DNA of 64,000 nt, taken from Anadara kagoshimensis. Taxonomy: Eukaryota > Mollusca > Bivalvia > Arcoida > Arcidae. A program made the position numbers and the translations under genes. Position 1 is the first letter of the stretch. The number at the start of each line of letters is the position of its first letter. The notes beneath the pieces are model-generated. The model made no database searches and was not told the origin of the DNA. It saw only the letters and a list, made by a program, of their open reading frames with translations. Shown one piece after another: positions 23,601-38,309 of the stretch. The DNA lies in contig CM037874.1 in NCBI GenBank assembly GCA_021292105.1, positions 41,715,809-41,779,808 of the forward strand, written 5' to 3'.

Positions 23601-26600
23601 TTATATGGTGACAGTAGGGACAACTAGATTTAATTTGCTGTTGTTTTCCTCAGTGTAAAGATGTTATATGGTGACAGTAGGAGCAACTAGATTTAATTTG
23701 CTGTTGTTTTCCTCAGTGTAAAGATGTTATATTGTGACAATAGGGGCAACTAGATTTAATTTGCTGTTGTTTTCCTCAGTGTAAAGATGTTATATTGTGA
23801 CAAAAGAGACAACTAGATTTAATTTGCTGTTGTTTTCCTCAGTGTAAAGATGTTATATTGTGACAAGAGGGGCAAGTAGATTTAATTTGCTGTTGTTTTC
23901 CTCAGTGTAAAGATGTTATATGTGACAGTAGGGCAACTAGATTTAATTTGCTGTTGTTTTCCTCAGTGTAAAGATGTTATATTGTGACAGTAGGGGCAAC
24001 TAGATTTAATTTGCTGTTGTTTTCCTCAGTGTAAAGATGTTATATTGTGACAATAGAGGCAACTAGATTTAATTTGCTGTTGCTTTCCTCAGTGTAAAGA
24101 TGTTATATTGTGACAGTAGGGGCAACTAGATTTAATTTGCTGTTGTTTTCCTCAGTGTAAAGATGTTATATTGTGACAAAAGAGACAACTAGATTTAATT
24201 TGCTGTTGTTTTCCTCAGTGTAAAGATGTTATATTGTGACAAAAGAGACAACTAGATTTAATTTGCTGTTGTTTTCCTCAGTGTAAAGATGTTATATGGT
24301 GACAGTAGGGGCAACTAGGTTGAATTTGCTGTTGTTTTCCTCAGTATAAAGATGTTATATTGTGACAAAAGAGACAACTAGATTTAATTTGCTGTTGTTT
24401 TCCTCAGTGTAAAGATGTTATATGGTGACAGTAGGAGCAACTAGATTTAATTTGCTGTTGTTTTCCTCAGTGTAAAGATGTTATATGGTGACAATAGGGG
24501 CGACTAGATTTAACTTGCTGTTGTTTTCCTCAGTGTAAAGATGTTATATGGTGACATAGGGCAACTAGATTTAATTTGCTGTTGCTTTCCTCAGTGTAAA
24601 GATGTTATATGACAGTAGGGGCGACTATATGTAATTTGCTGTTGTTTTCCTCAGTGTAAGATGTTATATGGTGACAATATGGCAACTAGATGTAATTTGC
24701 TGTTGTTTTCCTCAGTGTAAAGATGTTATATGGTGACAATAGGGCAACTAGATTTAATTTGCTGTTGTTTTCCTCAATGTAAAGATGTTATATTGTGACA
24801 GTAGGGGCAACTAGATTTAATTTGCTGTTGTTTTCCTCAGTGTAAAGATGTTATATTGTGACAGTAGGGGCAACTAGATTTAATTTGCTGTTGTTTTCCT
24901 CAGTGTAAAGATGTTATATTGTGACAGTAGGGGCAACTAGATTTAATTTGCTGTTGTTTTCCTCAGTGTAAAGATGTTATAATGTGACAAAAGAGACAAC
25001 TAGATTTAATTTGCTGTTGTTTTCCTCAGTGTAAAGATGTTATATTGTGACAAAAGAACAACTAGATTTAATTTGCTGTTGTTTTCCTCAGTGTAAAGAT
25101 GTTATATTGGTGACAATAGGGGCAACTAGATGTAATTTGCTGTTGTTTTCCTCAGTGTAAGATGTTATATTGTGACAATAGGGCAACTAGATTTAACTTG
25201 CTGTTGTTTTCCTCAGTGTAAAGATGTTATATTGTGACTGTAGGGGCGACTAGATGTAATTTGCTGTTGTTTTCCTCAGTGTAAAGATGTTATATGGTGA
25301 CAATAGAGACAACTAGATTAATTTAATTTGCTGTTGTTTTCCTCAGTGTAAAGATGTTATATGGTGACAGTAGGGGCAACTAGGTTGAATTTGCTGTTGT
25401 TTTCCTCAGTATAAAGATGTTATATTGTGACAAAAGAGACAACTAGATTTAATTTGCTGTTGTTTTCCTCAGTGTAAAGATGTTATATGGTGACAGTAGG
25501 AGCAACTAGATTTAATTTGCTGTTGTTTTCCTCAGTGTAAAGATGTTATATGGTGACAATAGGGGCGACTAGATTTAACTTGCTGTTGTTTTCCTCAGTG
25601 TAAAGATGTTATATGGTGACAGTAGGGGCAACTAGATTTAATTTGCTGTTGCTTTCCTCAGTGTAAAGATGTTATATTGTGACAGTAGGGGCGACTAGAT
25701 GTAATTTGCTGTTGTTTTCCTCAGTGTAAAGATGTTATATGGTGACAATATGGGCAACTAGATGTAATTTGCTGTTGTTTTCCTCAGTGTAAAGATGTTA
25801 TATGGTGACAATAGGGCAACTAGATTTAATTTGCTGTTGTTTTCCTCAATGTAAGATGTTATATTGTGACAGTAGGGGCAACTAGATTTAATTTGCTGTT
25901 GTTTTCCTCAGTGTAAAGATGTTATATTGTGACAGTAGGGGCAACTAGATTTAATTTGCTGTTGTTTTCCTCAGTGTAAAGATGTTATATTGTGACAGTA
26001 GGGGCAACTAGATTTAATTTGCTGTTGTTTTTCCTCAGTGTAAAGATGTTATATGTGACAAAAGAGACACTAGATTAATTTGCTGTTGTTTTCCTCAGTG
26101 TAAAGATGTTATATTGTGACAAAAGAGACAACTAGATTTAATTTGCTGTTGTTTTCCTCAGTGTAAAGATGTTATATGGTGACAATAGGGGCAACTAGAT
26201 GTAATTTGCTGTTGTTTTCCTCAGTGTAAAGATGTTATATTGTGACAATAGGGGCAACTAGATTTAACTTGCTGTTGTTTTCCTCAGTGTAAAGATGTTA
26301 TATTGTGACTGTAGGGGCGACTAGATGTAATTTGCTGTTGTTTTCCTCAGTGTAAAGATGTTATATGGTGACAATAGAGACAACTAGATTAATTTAATTT
26401 GCTGTTGTTTTCCTCAGTGTAAAGATGTTATATGGTGACAGTAGGGACAACTAGATTTAATTTGCTGTTGTTTTCCTCAGTGTAAAGATGTTATATGGTG
26501 ACAGTAGGAGCAACTAGATTTAATTTGCTGTTGTTTTCCTCAGTGTAAAGATGTTATATTGTGACAATAGGGGCAACTAGATTTAATTTGCTGTTGTTTT

Positions 26601-29600
26601 CCTCAGTGTAAAGATGTTATATTGTGACAGTAGGGGCAACTAGATTTAATTTGCTGTTGTTTTCCTCAGTGTAAAGATGTTATATTGTGACAGTAGGGGC
26701 AACTATATTTAATTTGCTGTTGTTTTCCTCAGTGTAAAGATGATATATTGTGACAGTAGGGGCAACTAGATTTAATTTGCTGTTGTTTTCCTCAGTGTAA
26801 AGATGTTATATTGTGACAGTAGGGCAACTAGATTTAATTTGCTGTTGTTTTCCTCAGTGTAAAGATGTTATATTGTGACAGTAGGGCAACTAGATTTAAT
26901 TTGCTGTTGTTTTCCTCAGTGTAAAGATGTTATATGGTGACAAAGAGACAACTAGATTTAATTTGCTGTTGTTTTCCTCAGTGTAAAGATGTTATATGTG
27001 ACAAAAGAGACAACTAGATTTAATTTGCTGTTGTTTTCCTCAGTGTAAAGATGTTATATGGTGACAATAGGGCAACTAGATTTAATTTGCTGTTGTTTTC
27101 CTCAGTGTAAAGATGTTATATGGTGACAATAGGGGCAACTAGATTTAATTTGCTGTTGTTTTCCTCAGTGTAAAGATGTTATATGGTGACAGTAGGGGCA
27201 ACTAGATTTAATTTGCTGTTGTTTTCCTCAGTGTAAAGATGTTATATTGTGACAGTAGGGGCAACTAGATTTAATTTTCTGTTGTTTTCCTCAGTGTAAA
27301 GATGTTATATTGTGACAATAGGGGCAAGTAGATTTAATTTGCTGTTGCTTTCCTCAGTGTAAAGATGTTATATTGTGACAAAGAGACAACTAGATTTAAT
27401 TTGCTGTTGTTTTCCTCAGTGTAAAGATGTTATATTGTGACAAAAGAGACAACTAGATTTAATTTGCTGTTGTTTTCCTCAGTGTAAAGATGTTATATGG
27501 TGACAATAGGGGCAACTAGATTTAATTTGCTGTTGTTTTCCTCAGTGTAAAGATGTTATATGGTGACAATAGGGGCAAGTAGATTTAATTTGCTGTTGTT
27601 TTCCTCAGTGTAAAGATGTTATATGGTGACAGTAGGGGCAACTAGATTTAATTTGCTGTTGTTTTCCTCAGTGTAAAGATGTTATATTGTGACAGTAGGG
27701 GCAACTAGATTTAATTTGCTGTTGTTTTCCTCAGTGTAAAGATGTTATATTGTGACAATAGAGGCAACTAGATTTAATTTGCTGTTGCTTTCCTCAGTGT
27801 AAAGATGTTATATTGTGACAGTAGGGGCAACTAGATTTAATTTGCTGTTGTTTTCCTCAGTGTAAAGATGTTATATTGTGACAGTAGGGCAACTAGATTT
27901 AATTTGCTGTTGTTTTCCTCAGTGTAAAGATGTTATATTGTGACAATAGAGGCAACTAGATTTAATTTGCTGTTGTTTTCCTCAGTGTAAAGATGTTATA
28001 TTGTGACAGTAGGGGCAACTAGATTTAATTTGCTGTTGTTTTCCTCAGTGTAAAGATGTTATATGTGACAGTAGGGGCAACTAGATTTAATTTGCTGTTG
28101 TTTTCCTCAGTGTAAAGATGTTATATTGTGACAGTAGGGCAACTAGATTTAATTTGCTGTTGTTTTCCTCAGTGTAAAGATGTTATATGGTGACAAAGAG
28201 ACAACTAGATTTAATTTGCTGTTGTTTTCCTCAGTGTAAAGATGTTATATTGTGACAAAAGAGACAACTAGATTTAATTTGCTGTTGTTTTCCTCAGTGT
28301 AAAGATGTTATATGGTGACAATAGGGGCAACTAGATTTAATTTGCTGTTGTTTTCCTCAGTGTAAAGATGTTTATGGTGACAATAGGGGCAACTAGATTT
28401 AATTTGCTGTTGTTTTCCTCAGTGTAAAGATGTTATATGTGACAGTAGGGGCAACTAGATTTAATTTGCTGTTGTTTTCCTCAGTGTAAAGATGTTATAT
28501 TGTGACAGTAGGGGCAACTAGATTTAATTTTCTGTTGTTTTCCTCAGTGTAAAGATGTTATATGTGACAATAGGGGCAAGTAGATTTAATTTGCTGTTGT
28601 TTTCCTCAGTGTAAAGATGTTATATGGTGACAATAGGGGCAACTAGATTTAATTTGCTGTTGTTTTCCTCAGTGTAAAGATGTTATATGGTGACAATAGG
28701 GGCAACTAGATTTAATTTGCTGTTGTTTTCCTCAGTGTAAAGATGTTATATGGTGACAGTAGGGGCAACTAGATTTAATTTGCTGTTGTTTTCCTCAGTG
28801 TAAAGATGTTATATTGTGACAGTAGGGGCAACTAGATTTAATTTTCTGTTGTTTTCCTCAGTGTAAAGATGTTATATTGTGACAATAGGGGCAAGTAGAT
28901 TTAATTTGCTGTTGCTTTCCTCAGTGTAAAGATGTTATATTGTGACAAAGGACAACTAGATTTAATTTGCTGTTGTTTTCCTCAGTGTAAAGATGTTATA
29001 TTGTGACAAAAGAGACAACTAGATTTAATTTGCTGTTGTTTTCCTCAGTGTAAAGATGTTATATGGTGACAATAGGGGCAACTAGATTTAATTTGCTGTT
29101 GTTTTCCTCAGTGTAAAGATGTTATATGGTGACAATAGGGGCAACTAGATTTAATTTGCTGTTGCTTTCCTCAGTGTAAAGATGTTATATGGTGACAGTA
29201 GGGGCAACTAGATTTAATTTGCTGTTGTTTTCCTCAGTGTAAAGATGTTATATTGTGACAGTAGGGGCAACTAGATTTAATTTGCTGTTGTTTTCCTCAG
29301 TGTAAAGATGTTATATTGTGACAATAGGGGCAAGTAGATTTAATTTGCTGTTGTTTTCCTCAGTGTAAAGATGTTATATTGTGACAAAAGAGACAACTAG
29401 ATTTAATTTGCTGTTGTTTTCCTCAGTGTAAAGATGTTATATTGTGACAGTAGGGCAACTAGATTTAATTTGCTGTTGTTTTCCTCAGTGTAAAGATGTT
29501 ATATTGTGACAGTAGGGGCAACTAGATTTAATTTGCTGTTGTTTTCCTCAGTGTAAAGATGTTATATTGTGACAATAGAGGCAACTAGATTTAATTTGCT

Positions 29601-32600
29601 GTTGCTTTCCTCAGTGTAAAGATGTTATATTGTGACAGTAGGGGCAACTAGATTTAATTTGCTGTTGTTTTCCTCAGTGTAAAGATGTTATATTGTGACA
29701 GTAGGGGCAACTAGATTTAATTTGCTGTTGTTTTCCTCAGTGTAAAGATGTTATATTGTGACAAAGAGCAACTAGATTTAATTTGCTGTTGTTTTCCTCA
29801 GTGTAAAGATGTTATATTGTGACAGTAGGGGCAACTAGATTTAATTTGCTGTTGTTTTCCTCAGTGTAAAGATGTTATATTGTGACAATAGAGGCAACTA
29901 GATTTAATTTGCTGTTGCTTTTCCTCAGTGTAAAGATGTTATATTGTGACAGTAGGGCAACTAGATTTAATTTGCTGTTGTTTTCCTCAGTGTAAAGATG
30001 TTATATTGTGACAGTAGGGGCAACTAGATTTAATTTGCTGTTGTTTTCCTCAGTGTAAAGATGTTATATTGTGACAATAGAGGCAACTAGATTTAATTTG
30101 CTGTTGTTTTCCTCAGTGTAAAGATGTTATATTGTGACAGTAGGGCAACTAGATTTAATTTGCTGTTGTTTTCCTCAGTGTAAAGATGTTATATTGTGAC
30201 AATAGGGGCGACTAGATTTAATTTGCTGTTGTTTTCCTCAGTGTAAAGATGTTATATTGTGACAATAGGGGCAAGTAGATTTAATTTGCTGTTGCTTTCC
30301 TCAGTGTAAAGATGTTATATTGTGACAAAAGAGACAACTAGATTTAATTTGCTGTTGTTTTCCTCAGTGTAAAGATGTTATATTGTGACAAAAGAGACAA
30401 CTAGATTTAATTTGCTGTTGTTTTCCTCAGTGTAAAGATGTTATATGGTGACAATAGGGGCAACTAGATTTAATTTGCTGTTGTTTTCCTCAGTGTAAAG
30501 ATGTTATATGGTGACAATAGGGGCAACTAGATTTAATTTGCTGTTGCTTTCCTCAGTGTAAAGATGTTATATGGTGACAGTAGGGGCAACTAGATTTAAT
30601 TTGCTGTTGTTTTCCTCAGTGTAAAGATGTTATATTGTGACAGTAGGGGCAACTAGATTTAATTTGCTGTTGTTTTCCTCAGTGTAAAGATGTTATATTG
30701 TGACAATAGGGGCAAGTAGATTTAATTTGCTGTTGTTTTCCTCAGTGTAAAGATGTTATATTGTGACAAAATAGACAACTAGATTTAATTTGCTGTTGTT
30801 TTCCTCAGTGTAAAGATGTTATATTGTGACAATAGGGGCAAGTAGATTTAATTTGCTGTTGTTTTCCTCAGTGTAAAGATGTTATATTGTGACAGTAGGG
30901 GCAACTAGATTTAATTTGCTGTTGTTTTCCTCAGTGTAAAGATGTTATATTGTGACAGTAGGGGCAACTAGATTTAATTTGCTGTTGTTTTCCTCAGTGT
31001 AAAGATGTTATATTGTGACAATAGGGGCAACTAGATTTAATTTGCTGTTGTTTTCCTCAGTGTAAAGATGTTATATTGTGACAGTAGGGGCAACTAGATT
31101 TAATTTGCTGTTGTTTTCCTCAGTGTAAAGATGTTATATTGTGACAGTAGGGGCAACTAGATTTAATTTGCTGTTGTTTTCCTCAGTGTAAAGATGTTAT
31201 ATTGTGACAATAGAGGCAACTAGATTTAATTTGCTGTTGTTTTCCTCAGTGTAAAGATGTTATATTGTGACAGTAGGGGCAACTAGATTTAATTTGCTGT
31301 TGTTTTCCTCAGTGTAAAGATGTTATATTGTGACAATAGGGGCGACTAGATTTAATTTGCTGTTGTTTTCCTCAGTGTAAAGATGTTATATTGTGACAGT
31401 AGGGGCAACTAGATTTAATTTGCTGTTGTTTTCCTCAGTGTAAAGATGTTATATGTTGACAATAGGGGCAACTAGATTTAATTTGCTGTTGTTTTCCTCA
31501 GTGTAAAGATGTTATATTGTGACAGTACGGGCGACTAGATGTAATTTGCTGTTGTTTTCCTCAGTGTAAAGATGTAATATTGTGACAAAAGAGACAACTA
31601 GATTTAATTTGCTGTTGTTTTCCTCAGTGTAAAGATGTTATATTGTGACAAAAGAGACAACTAGATTTAATTTGCTGTTGTTTTCCTCAGTGTAAAGATG
31701 TTATATGTGACAGAGGGCAACTAGATTGAATTTGCTGTTGTTTTCCTCAGTATAAAGATGTTATATTGTGACAAAAGAGACAACTAGATTTAATTTGCTG
31801 TTGTTTTCCTCAGTGTAAAGATGTTATATTGTGACAAAAGAGACAACTAGATTTAATTTGCTGTTGTTTTCCTCAGTGTAAAGATGTTATATGGTGACAA
31901 TAGGGGCAACTAGATTTAATTTGCTGTTGTTTTCCTCAGTGTAAAGATGTTATATGGTGACAATAGGGGCGACTAGATTTAACTTGCTGTTGTTTTCCTC
32001 AGTGTAAAGATGTTATATGGTGACAGTAGGGGCAACTAGATTTAATTTGCTGTTGCTTTCCTCAGTGTAAAGATGTTATATTGTGACAGTAGGGGCGACT
32101 AGATGTAATTTGCTGTTGTTTTCCTCAGTGTAAAGATGTTATATGGTGACAATATGGGCAACTAGATGTAATTTGCTGTTGTTTTCCTCAGTGTAAAGAT
32201 GTTATATGGTGACAATAGGGGCAACTAGATTTAATTTGCTGTTGTTTTCCTCAATGTAAAGATGTTATATTGTGACAGTAGGGGCAACTAGATTTAATTT
32301 GCTGTTGTTTTCCTCAGTGTAAAGATGTTATATTGTGACAGTAGGGGCAACTAGATTTAATTTGCTGTTGTTTTCCTCAGTGTAAAGATGTTATATTGTG
32401 ACAGTAGGGGCAACTAGATTTAATTTGCTGTTGTTTTCCTCAGTGTAAAGATGTTATAATGTGACAAAAGAGACAACTAGATTTAATTTGCTGTTGTTTT
32501 CCTCAGTGTAAAGATGTTATATTGTGACAAAAGAGACAACTAGATTTAATTTGCTGTTGTTTTCCTCAGTGTAAAGATGTTATATGGTGACAATAGGGGC

Positions 32601-33757
32601 AACTAGATTTAATTTGCTGTTGTTTTCCTCAGTGTAAAGATGTTATATTGTGACAGTAGGGGCAACTAGATTTAATTTGCTGTTGTTTTCCTCAGTGTAA
32701 AGATGTTATATTGTGACAAAAGACAACTAGATTTAATTTGCTGTTGTTTTCCTCAGTGTAAAGATGTTATATTGTGACAAAAGAGACAACTAGATTTAAT
32801 TTGCTGTTGTTTTCCTCAGTGTAAAGATGTTATATGGTGACAATAGGGGCACTAGATTTAATTTGCTGTTGTTTTCCTCAGTGTAAAGATGTTATATTGT
32901 GACAGTAGGGGCGACTAGATGTAATTTGCTGTTGTTTTCCTCAGTGTAAAGATGTTATATGGTGACAGTAGGGGCGACTAGATTTAATTTGCTGTTGTTT
33001 TCCTCAGTGTAAAGATGTTATATTGTGACAGTAGGGGCGACTAGATGTAATTTGCTGTTGTTTTCCTCAGTGTAAAGATGTTATATGGTGACAATAGGGG
33101 CAACTAGATTTAATTTGCTGTTGTTTTCCTCAGTGTAAAGATGTTATATTGTGACAGTAGGGGCGACTAGATGTAATTTGCTGTTGTTTTCCTCAGTGTA
33201 AAGATGTTATATGGTGACAGTAGGGGCGACTAGATTAATTTGCTGTTGTTTTCCTCAGTGTAAAGATGTTATATTGTGACAGTAGGGGCGACTAGATGTA
33301 ATTTGCTGTTGTTTTCCTCAGTGTAAAGATGTTATATGGTGACAGTAGGGGCAACTAGATTTAATTTGCTGTTGTTTTCCTCAGTGTAAAGATGTTATAT
33401 TGTGACAGTAGGGGCAACTAGATTTAATTTGCTGTTGTTTTCCTCAGTGTAAAGATGTTATATGGTGACAATAGAGGCAACTAGATTTAATTTGCTGTTG
33501 TTTTCCTCAGTGTAAAGATGTTATATGGTGACAATAGAGGCAACTAGATTTAATTTGCTGTTGTTTTCCTCAGTGTAAAGATGTTATATGGTGACAATAG
33601 GGACAACTAGATTTAATTTGCTGTTGTTTTCCTCAGTGTAAAGATGTTATATTGTGACAATAGGGGCAACTAGATTTAATTTGCTGTTGTTTTCCTCGGT
33701 GTAAAGATGTTATATTGTGACAATAGGGGCAACTAGATTTAATTTGCTGTTGTTTTC
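20698..33757. repeat. Satellite 2, 63-bp monomers
   Basis: About 207 head-to-tail copies over 13.06 kb. Monomer phrases: ctgttgttttcctcagtgta, aagatgttatattgtgacag, taggggcaactagatttaat, ttg. Recurrent variants include aaaagagac, gggcgactagatgtaat, tgctttcc, gcaagtag and cagtataaag. Each monomer holds a pyrimidine run ending cctcag followed one base later by gtaaag. The array ends inside a monomer (ctgttgttttc) at about 33,757, about 130 bp before a TXNRD exon. Confidence 0.97.
24313..26440. repeat. 17-monomer higher-order repeat within satellite 2
   Basis: Diagnostic variant monomers recur 1071 bp apart (17 x 63): gtgactgtagggg at 25,233 and 26,304, and the 7-bp extended aactagattaatttaattt at 25,311 and 26,382. 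The aactaggttgaatttg variant recurs at 24,313 and 25,378. Related, partly rearranged copies of the same monomer order lie near 22,498-23,560 and 31,720-32,600. Confidence 0.85.
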
Positions 33758-33887
33758 AGAATTTTAATATTCAAATTAGGATTTTGTAGTCATTTATCTC
33801 CTAGAGAACCTACTATATTTGGTAGTTATTTTAAGCAAACCAAATCACTGACCTCGTTATTTGAATTATATTATATTGTGGTTTTAG

Positions 33888-35449
<1,562 letters not shown>

Positions 35450-35526
35450 TTCTTCCCTGTACATTAATCCTGGATTATCAAACTGACCAATGGATATACT
35501 GCAAACACTCTGGTAGTTCAAGCACT

Positions 35527-35532
35527 AATAAA
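35527..35532 (+). terminator. TXNRD: Candidate poly(A) signal after TXNRD
   Basis: AATAAA 78 bp past the stop codon. Later candidates are at about 36,670 and 36,787. If the first is used, the 3' UTR would be barely 100 nt. Confidence 0.5.
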
Positions 35533-36011
35533 AATACATATATATAAAAACCAAGAAATCGATGAAGAGATATAGTAACAAATTCTTTGTGTCTGTCCCT
35601 GTGTAAAGGGTTAAGGTCACAAGTTCAAATCTTAGAAATTATAACTTGGCAATATTGGGGATTAGGGAGGGGGTGTATTTGTCTCTCAAGAGGCTGTAAG
35701 ACTCTTGACTTTTCTTTTCGTGTTTGAATTATTTAAGTGCTTGAAATATCAGAAAGATTACAGTATATATTGTTTTATAAGCAATGATCTAAATGTTGTG
35801 ATAATCTAGGTCTGTATAGGGAATTTGCATGTTGTTATATAGTGACTCCATTGTAATACATTGTCTTGTCTATGGTAGATACTAGATTTAAAACTTTATA
35901 TGTATAATGCTGGAATTATACTACATGATTTCGTCCAATGATTTTTTATGTTTTTATCGTCTACAATTTTTTTGGTGAAAATTGGATTACTCGTATTAAC
36001 GCATACTACAA

Positions 36012-36220
36012 TACAGGCCTGTCGAAAGATTAACACTGAGCTAACGAAAAGGAGTTGAGTTTTGGTTGTCGAGTGGCCGAAATAGGGATATCTAAGGGCC
36101 GAACAGTTGCTGTATGAGAGATAGCAACAGCTGTTGAGCTATACCTAATGAAAGACCAAGGTTACCTGTTGTTTCCACACTAATTCGTTACCTTAGTGTT
36201 AAATTTTCAACAGGCCTGTA
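36012..36220. mobile_element. MITE family B, copy in TXNRD 3' flank
   Basis: Starts TACAGGCCTGTCGAAAGATT and ends with the inverse (ttttcaacaggcctgta). 209 bp, non-coding. Relatives lie at 47,348-47,470 and 59,579-59,779. Confidence 0.8.
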
Positions 36221-37152
36221 CTGTACCTCCTGCCAAAATTGTCCGATTCTAGCAAAATAATGAGCATGTCCATTCTTTTGATACGACGAAGCCAAATTTT
36301 GGCAGGTGTTAGTTGGCATTAATGCAAGTAACTACAAGTTAATATGAGTAACTACTAACTAAAAATCACAGTAAACTGTAGGGCCAACCCATGTAGTGTA
36401 AATGGAGAATTAGATGTTGTATTTATCAAGATGAGATAAGTAACTGATGACAACTTTGTCAAAAACTCAGAAATGAGGTGACATAGTTCGACACTCTGGA
36501 CAAACTATGTAACAATATGACAGAATATGTTATACATTCATGTGATGACTCAACGTGTGCCTTGACATGTACACTAACAGCATGCATATGCATATAAACT
36601 TAAGAATCAATCAACATTTGTCGTCATTTACATTTGGCGAATATGACACTCGGTGGCAAATCTAACATGAATAAATCAGTAGCATTGAAATGAACATTGC
36701 GAATTCTTTTCTTGGAAGTAAATTTTTCTACTTATTTGTAAAATAGTTTATTGAAGTAATTAGGCTGTTGATATAACGTCCATTGAAATAAACAATTTTA
36801 TGAATTAAAATTACCTAGCAACCATTGTTGGCGACACATAGCATGACGTCATAAGAAGCATCAGAAAAATGGAACAACCATGGGTGCCGTGTATATTGTT
36901 TATTTTTCCATGGCTGACTCTCTCTATGTCTTGTATAAAGAAAACTGCAATTCATGTTAAAATTGTTATTATGCTTGCTTGTTGTACACCATCCACTGCA
37001 TTTGTAAATACCGGTTATCAATTTTCGTAACACAGTGAATAGTTATGTCCCCTTATATACAGATTTATGGAGTGCAATGTCACATTGTTTTAATATGTTG
37101 ATTTCATTCTCACCATATATAGTCTGGTCTGTGTTTAAAATACAAGGCAATA
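36221..37152. other. Intergenic or long 3' UTR
   Basis: Contains AATAAA at about 36,670 and 36,787 and a short stem (acatagtt/aactatgt) near 36,480-36,510. No supported coding frame on either strand. Confidence 0.45.
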
Positions 37153-37324
37153 CTGTCAAATCTGTATATAAAAGCCACCAAATGGATCAAGTGGTCTTTA
37201 TGGGCAGATGACCCTTATATACAGGTTCAGATAACATTAATAAAGAGCAATTGGCAGAAGTTATTACTGGTATATAACAGCAGTGACCCATATATACAGG
37301 TGACCGTAAAAACAGGTTGGACTA
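37153..37324. mobile_element. Short MITE, family A copy 2
   Basis: Diverged relative of 373-527: ends ctgtcaaatctgtatata and acaggttggacta, flanked by TA, with the same internal phrases (ggtctttatgggcag; taaagagcaattgg). Confidence 0.6.
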
Positions 37325-37632
37325 TACAATGTTTTGTCAGATAAACATTATTTGTCAAAAATATTTGCTTCATAAATTAAAACAAATTTTCAAAAAACTG
37401 AGCTATGCTTTATCATTCAAAGTATTGCCTTAGGAAGGAGGTGACAAAATATTTTTTCTCATTTCAACATCTTAAAAACATTTGAATTTTTTTGGTCGGA
37501 GTATTACTGATGAGGAATTTTATTCTTACCGTCTAGTGCTGCATAATAGAAACAGGTTGAGTAATAATTTTAAAATACTGTGGATGGTGTATAACCAACA
37601 TTTATTTATTTATTTGTATTTTTTGAATAGTC

Positions 37633-37860
37633 AAACAACATTGACATGTCAGCTTAACCTTTATTTTCAGTATTAATTAAGAACCAATAAACATGGTAAA
37701 TGTATCTAAAAGGAACAAAAGTATTTATTTCATTTATAGAATAAGAAACGAGTGTATACATGTATTAACTGCAAATCCTAACACTACCCATGTGCTGGGC
37801 GTGTCCTTATATTTAAATATTCCTATTTCTCTAATCAAGCAGCCAGGTCAATGTTGTTTA
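37633..37860. mobile_element. MITE family C, copy 1
   Basis: Inverted ends aaacaacattgac and gtcaatgttgttt, with gcttaacctttatttt and catgtgctgggcgtgtcc inside. Related to 57,279-57,560. Confidence 0.7.
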
Positions 37861-37950
37861 CCTATACATGTTTTAATGGGAAGCATCCTTCTGCGCCATA
37901 TGTATCATTTCTGCCACTAATTCAAATTTTTGGTGTTTTAATTCCACCAG

Positions 37951-38301
37951 AATCTGGATGTCTTTTACGCCAGTCTACCTGTTCAGGTAATTCATGTTAT
38001 AAGTATTAAAATGTAAGTGCTTCAAATACGTATGGTGAGTAGTGATCTGAATATATGTTCTCTGTTCAAAATAATTGCAAAAAAAAAATAAGTAAAAGTC
38101 ACATGATAGAGTTACATGTAGATTAATAAGTACTCACTAAATCAGTTTTCATTTTGAAATCAATCATACAGCATGGATCTTGTAATTAAGAAGTTAAAAT
38201 CTAAGAGAGGAAAACCAGTAATGGTAACATTTGTCCCCAGCCCAGGTAAAGGAGAAGGGAAGTCAAAATTATTATTCATATCTCCATCATACTCTCAATA
38301 A
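37951..38301 (+). other. Possible small terminal exon pair, function unknown
   Basis: A 36-nt segment (37,951-37,986) sits between a good acceptor (taattccaccag) and donor (cag/gtaatt). A second acceptor (caatcatacag) ends at 38,171. From there ATGGATCTTG opens 42 lysine-rich codons (MDLVIKKLKSKRGKPVMV) to a TAA at 38,299-38,301 that overlaps an AATAAA. The two segments join without a stop. I recognise no family. It could be chance, or the end of an unseen transcript. Confidence 0.25.
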
Positions 38302-38309
38302 AGTGAGGC

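Noticed and set aside
13545-33757. CRISPR array, because of regular short repeats
   Set aside because: Whole 50-63 bp monomers repeat with no unique spacers, no cas genes and a eukaryotic context. These are satellites.
36431-36510. SECIS candidate near atgacaac...gaggtgac
   Set aside because: The helix between the quartet positions does not pair; only an outer 4-bp match and a separate 8-bp stem were found.
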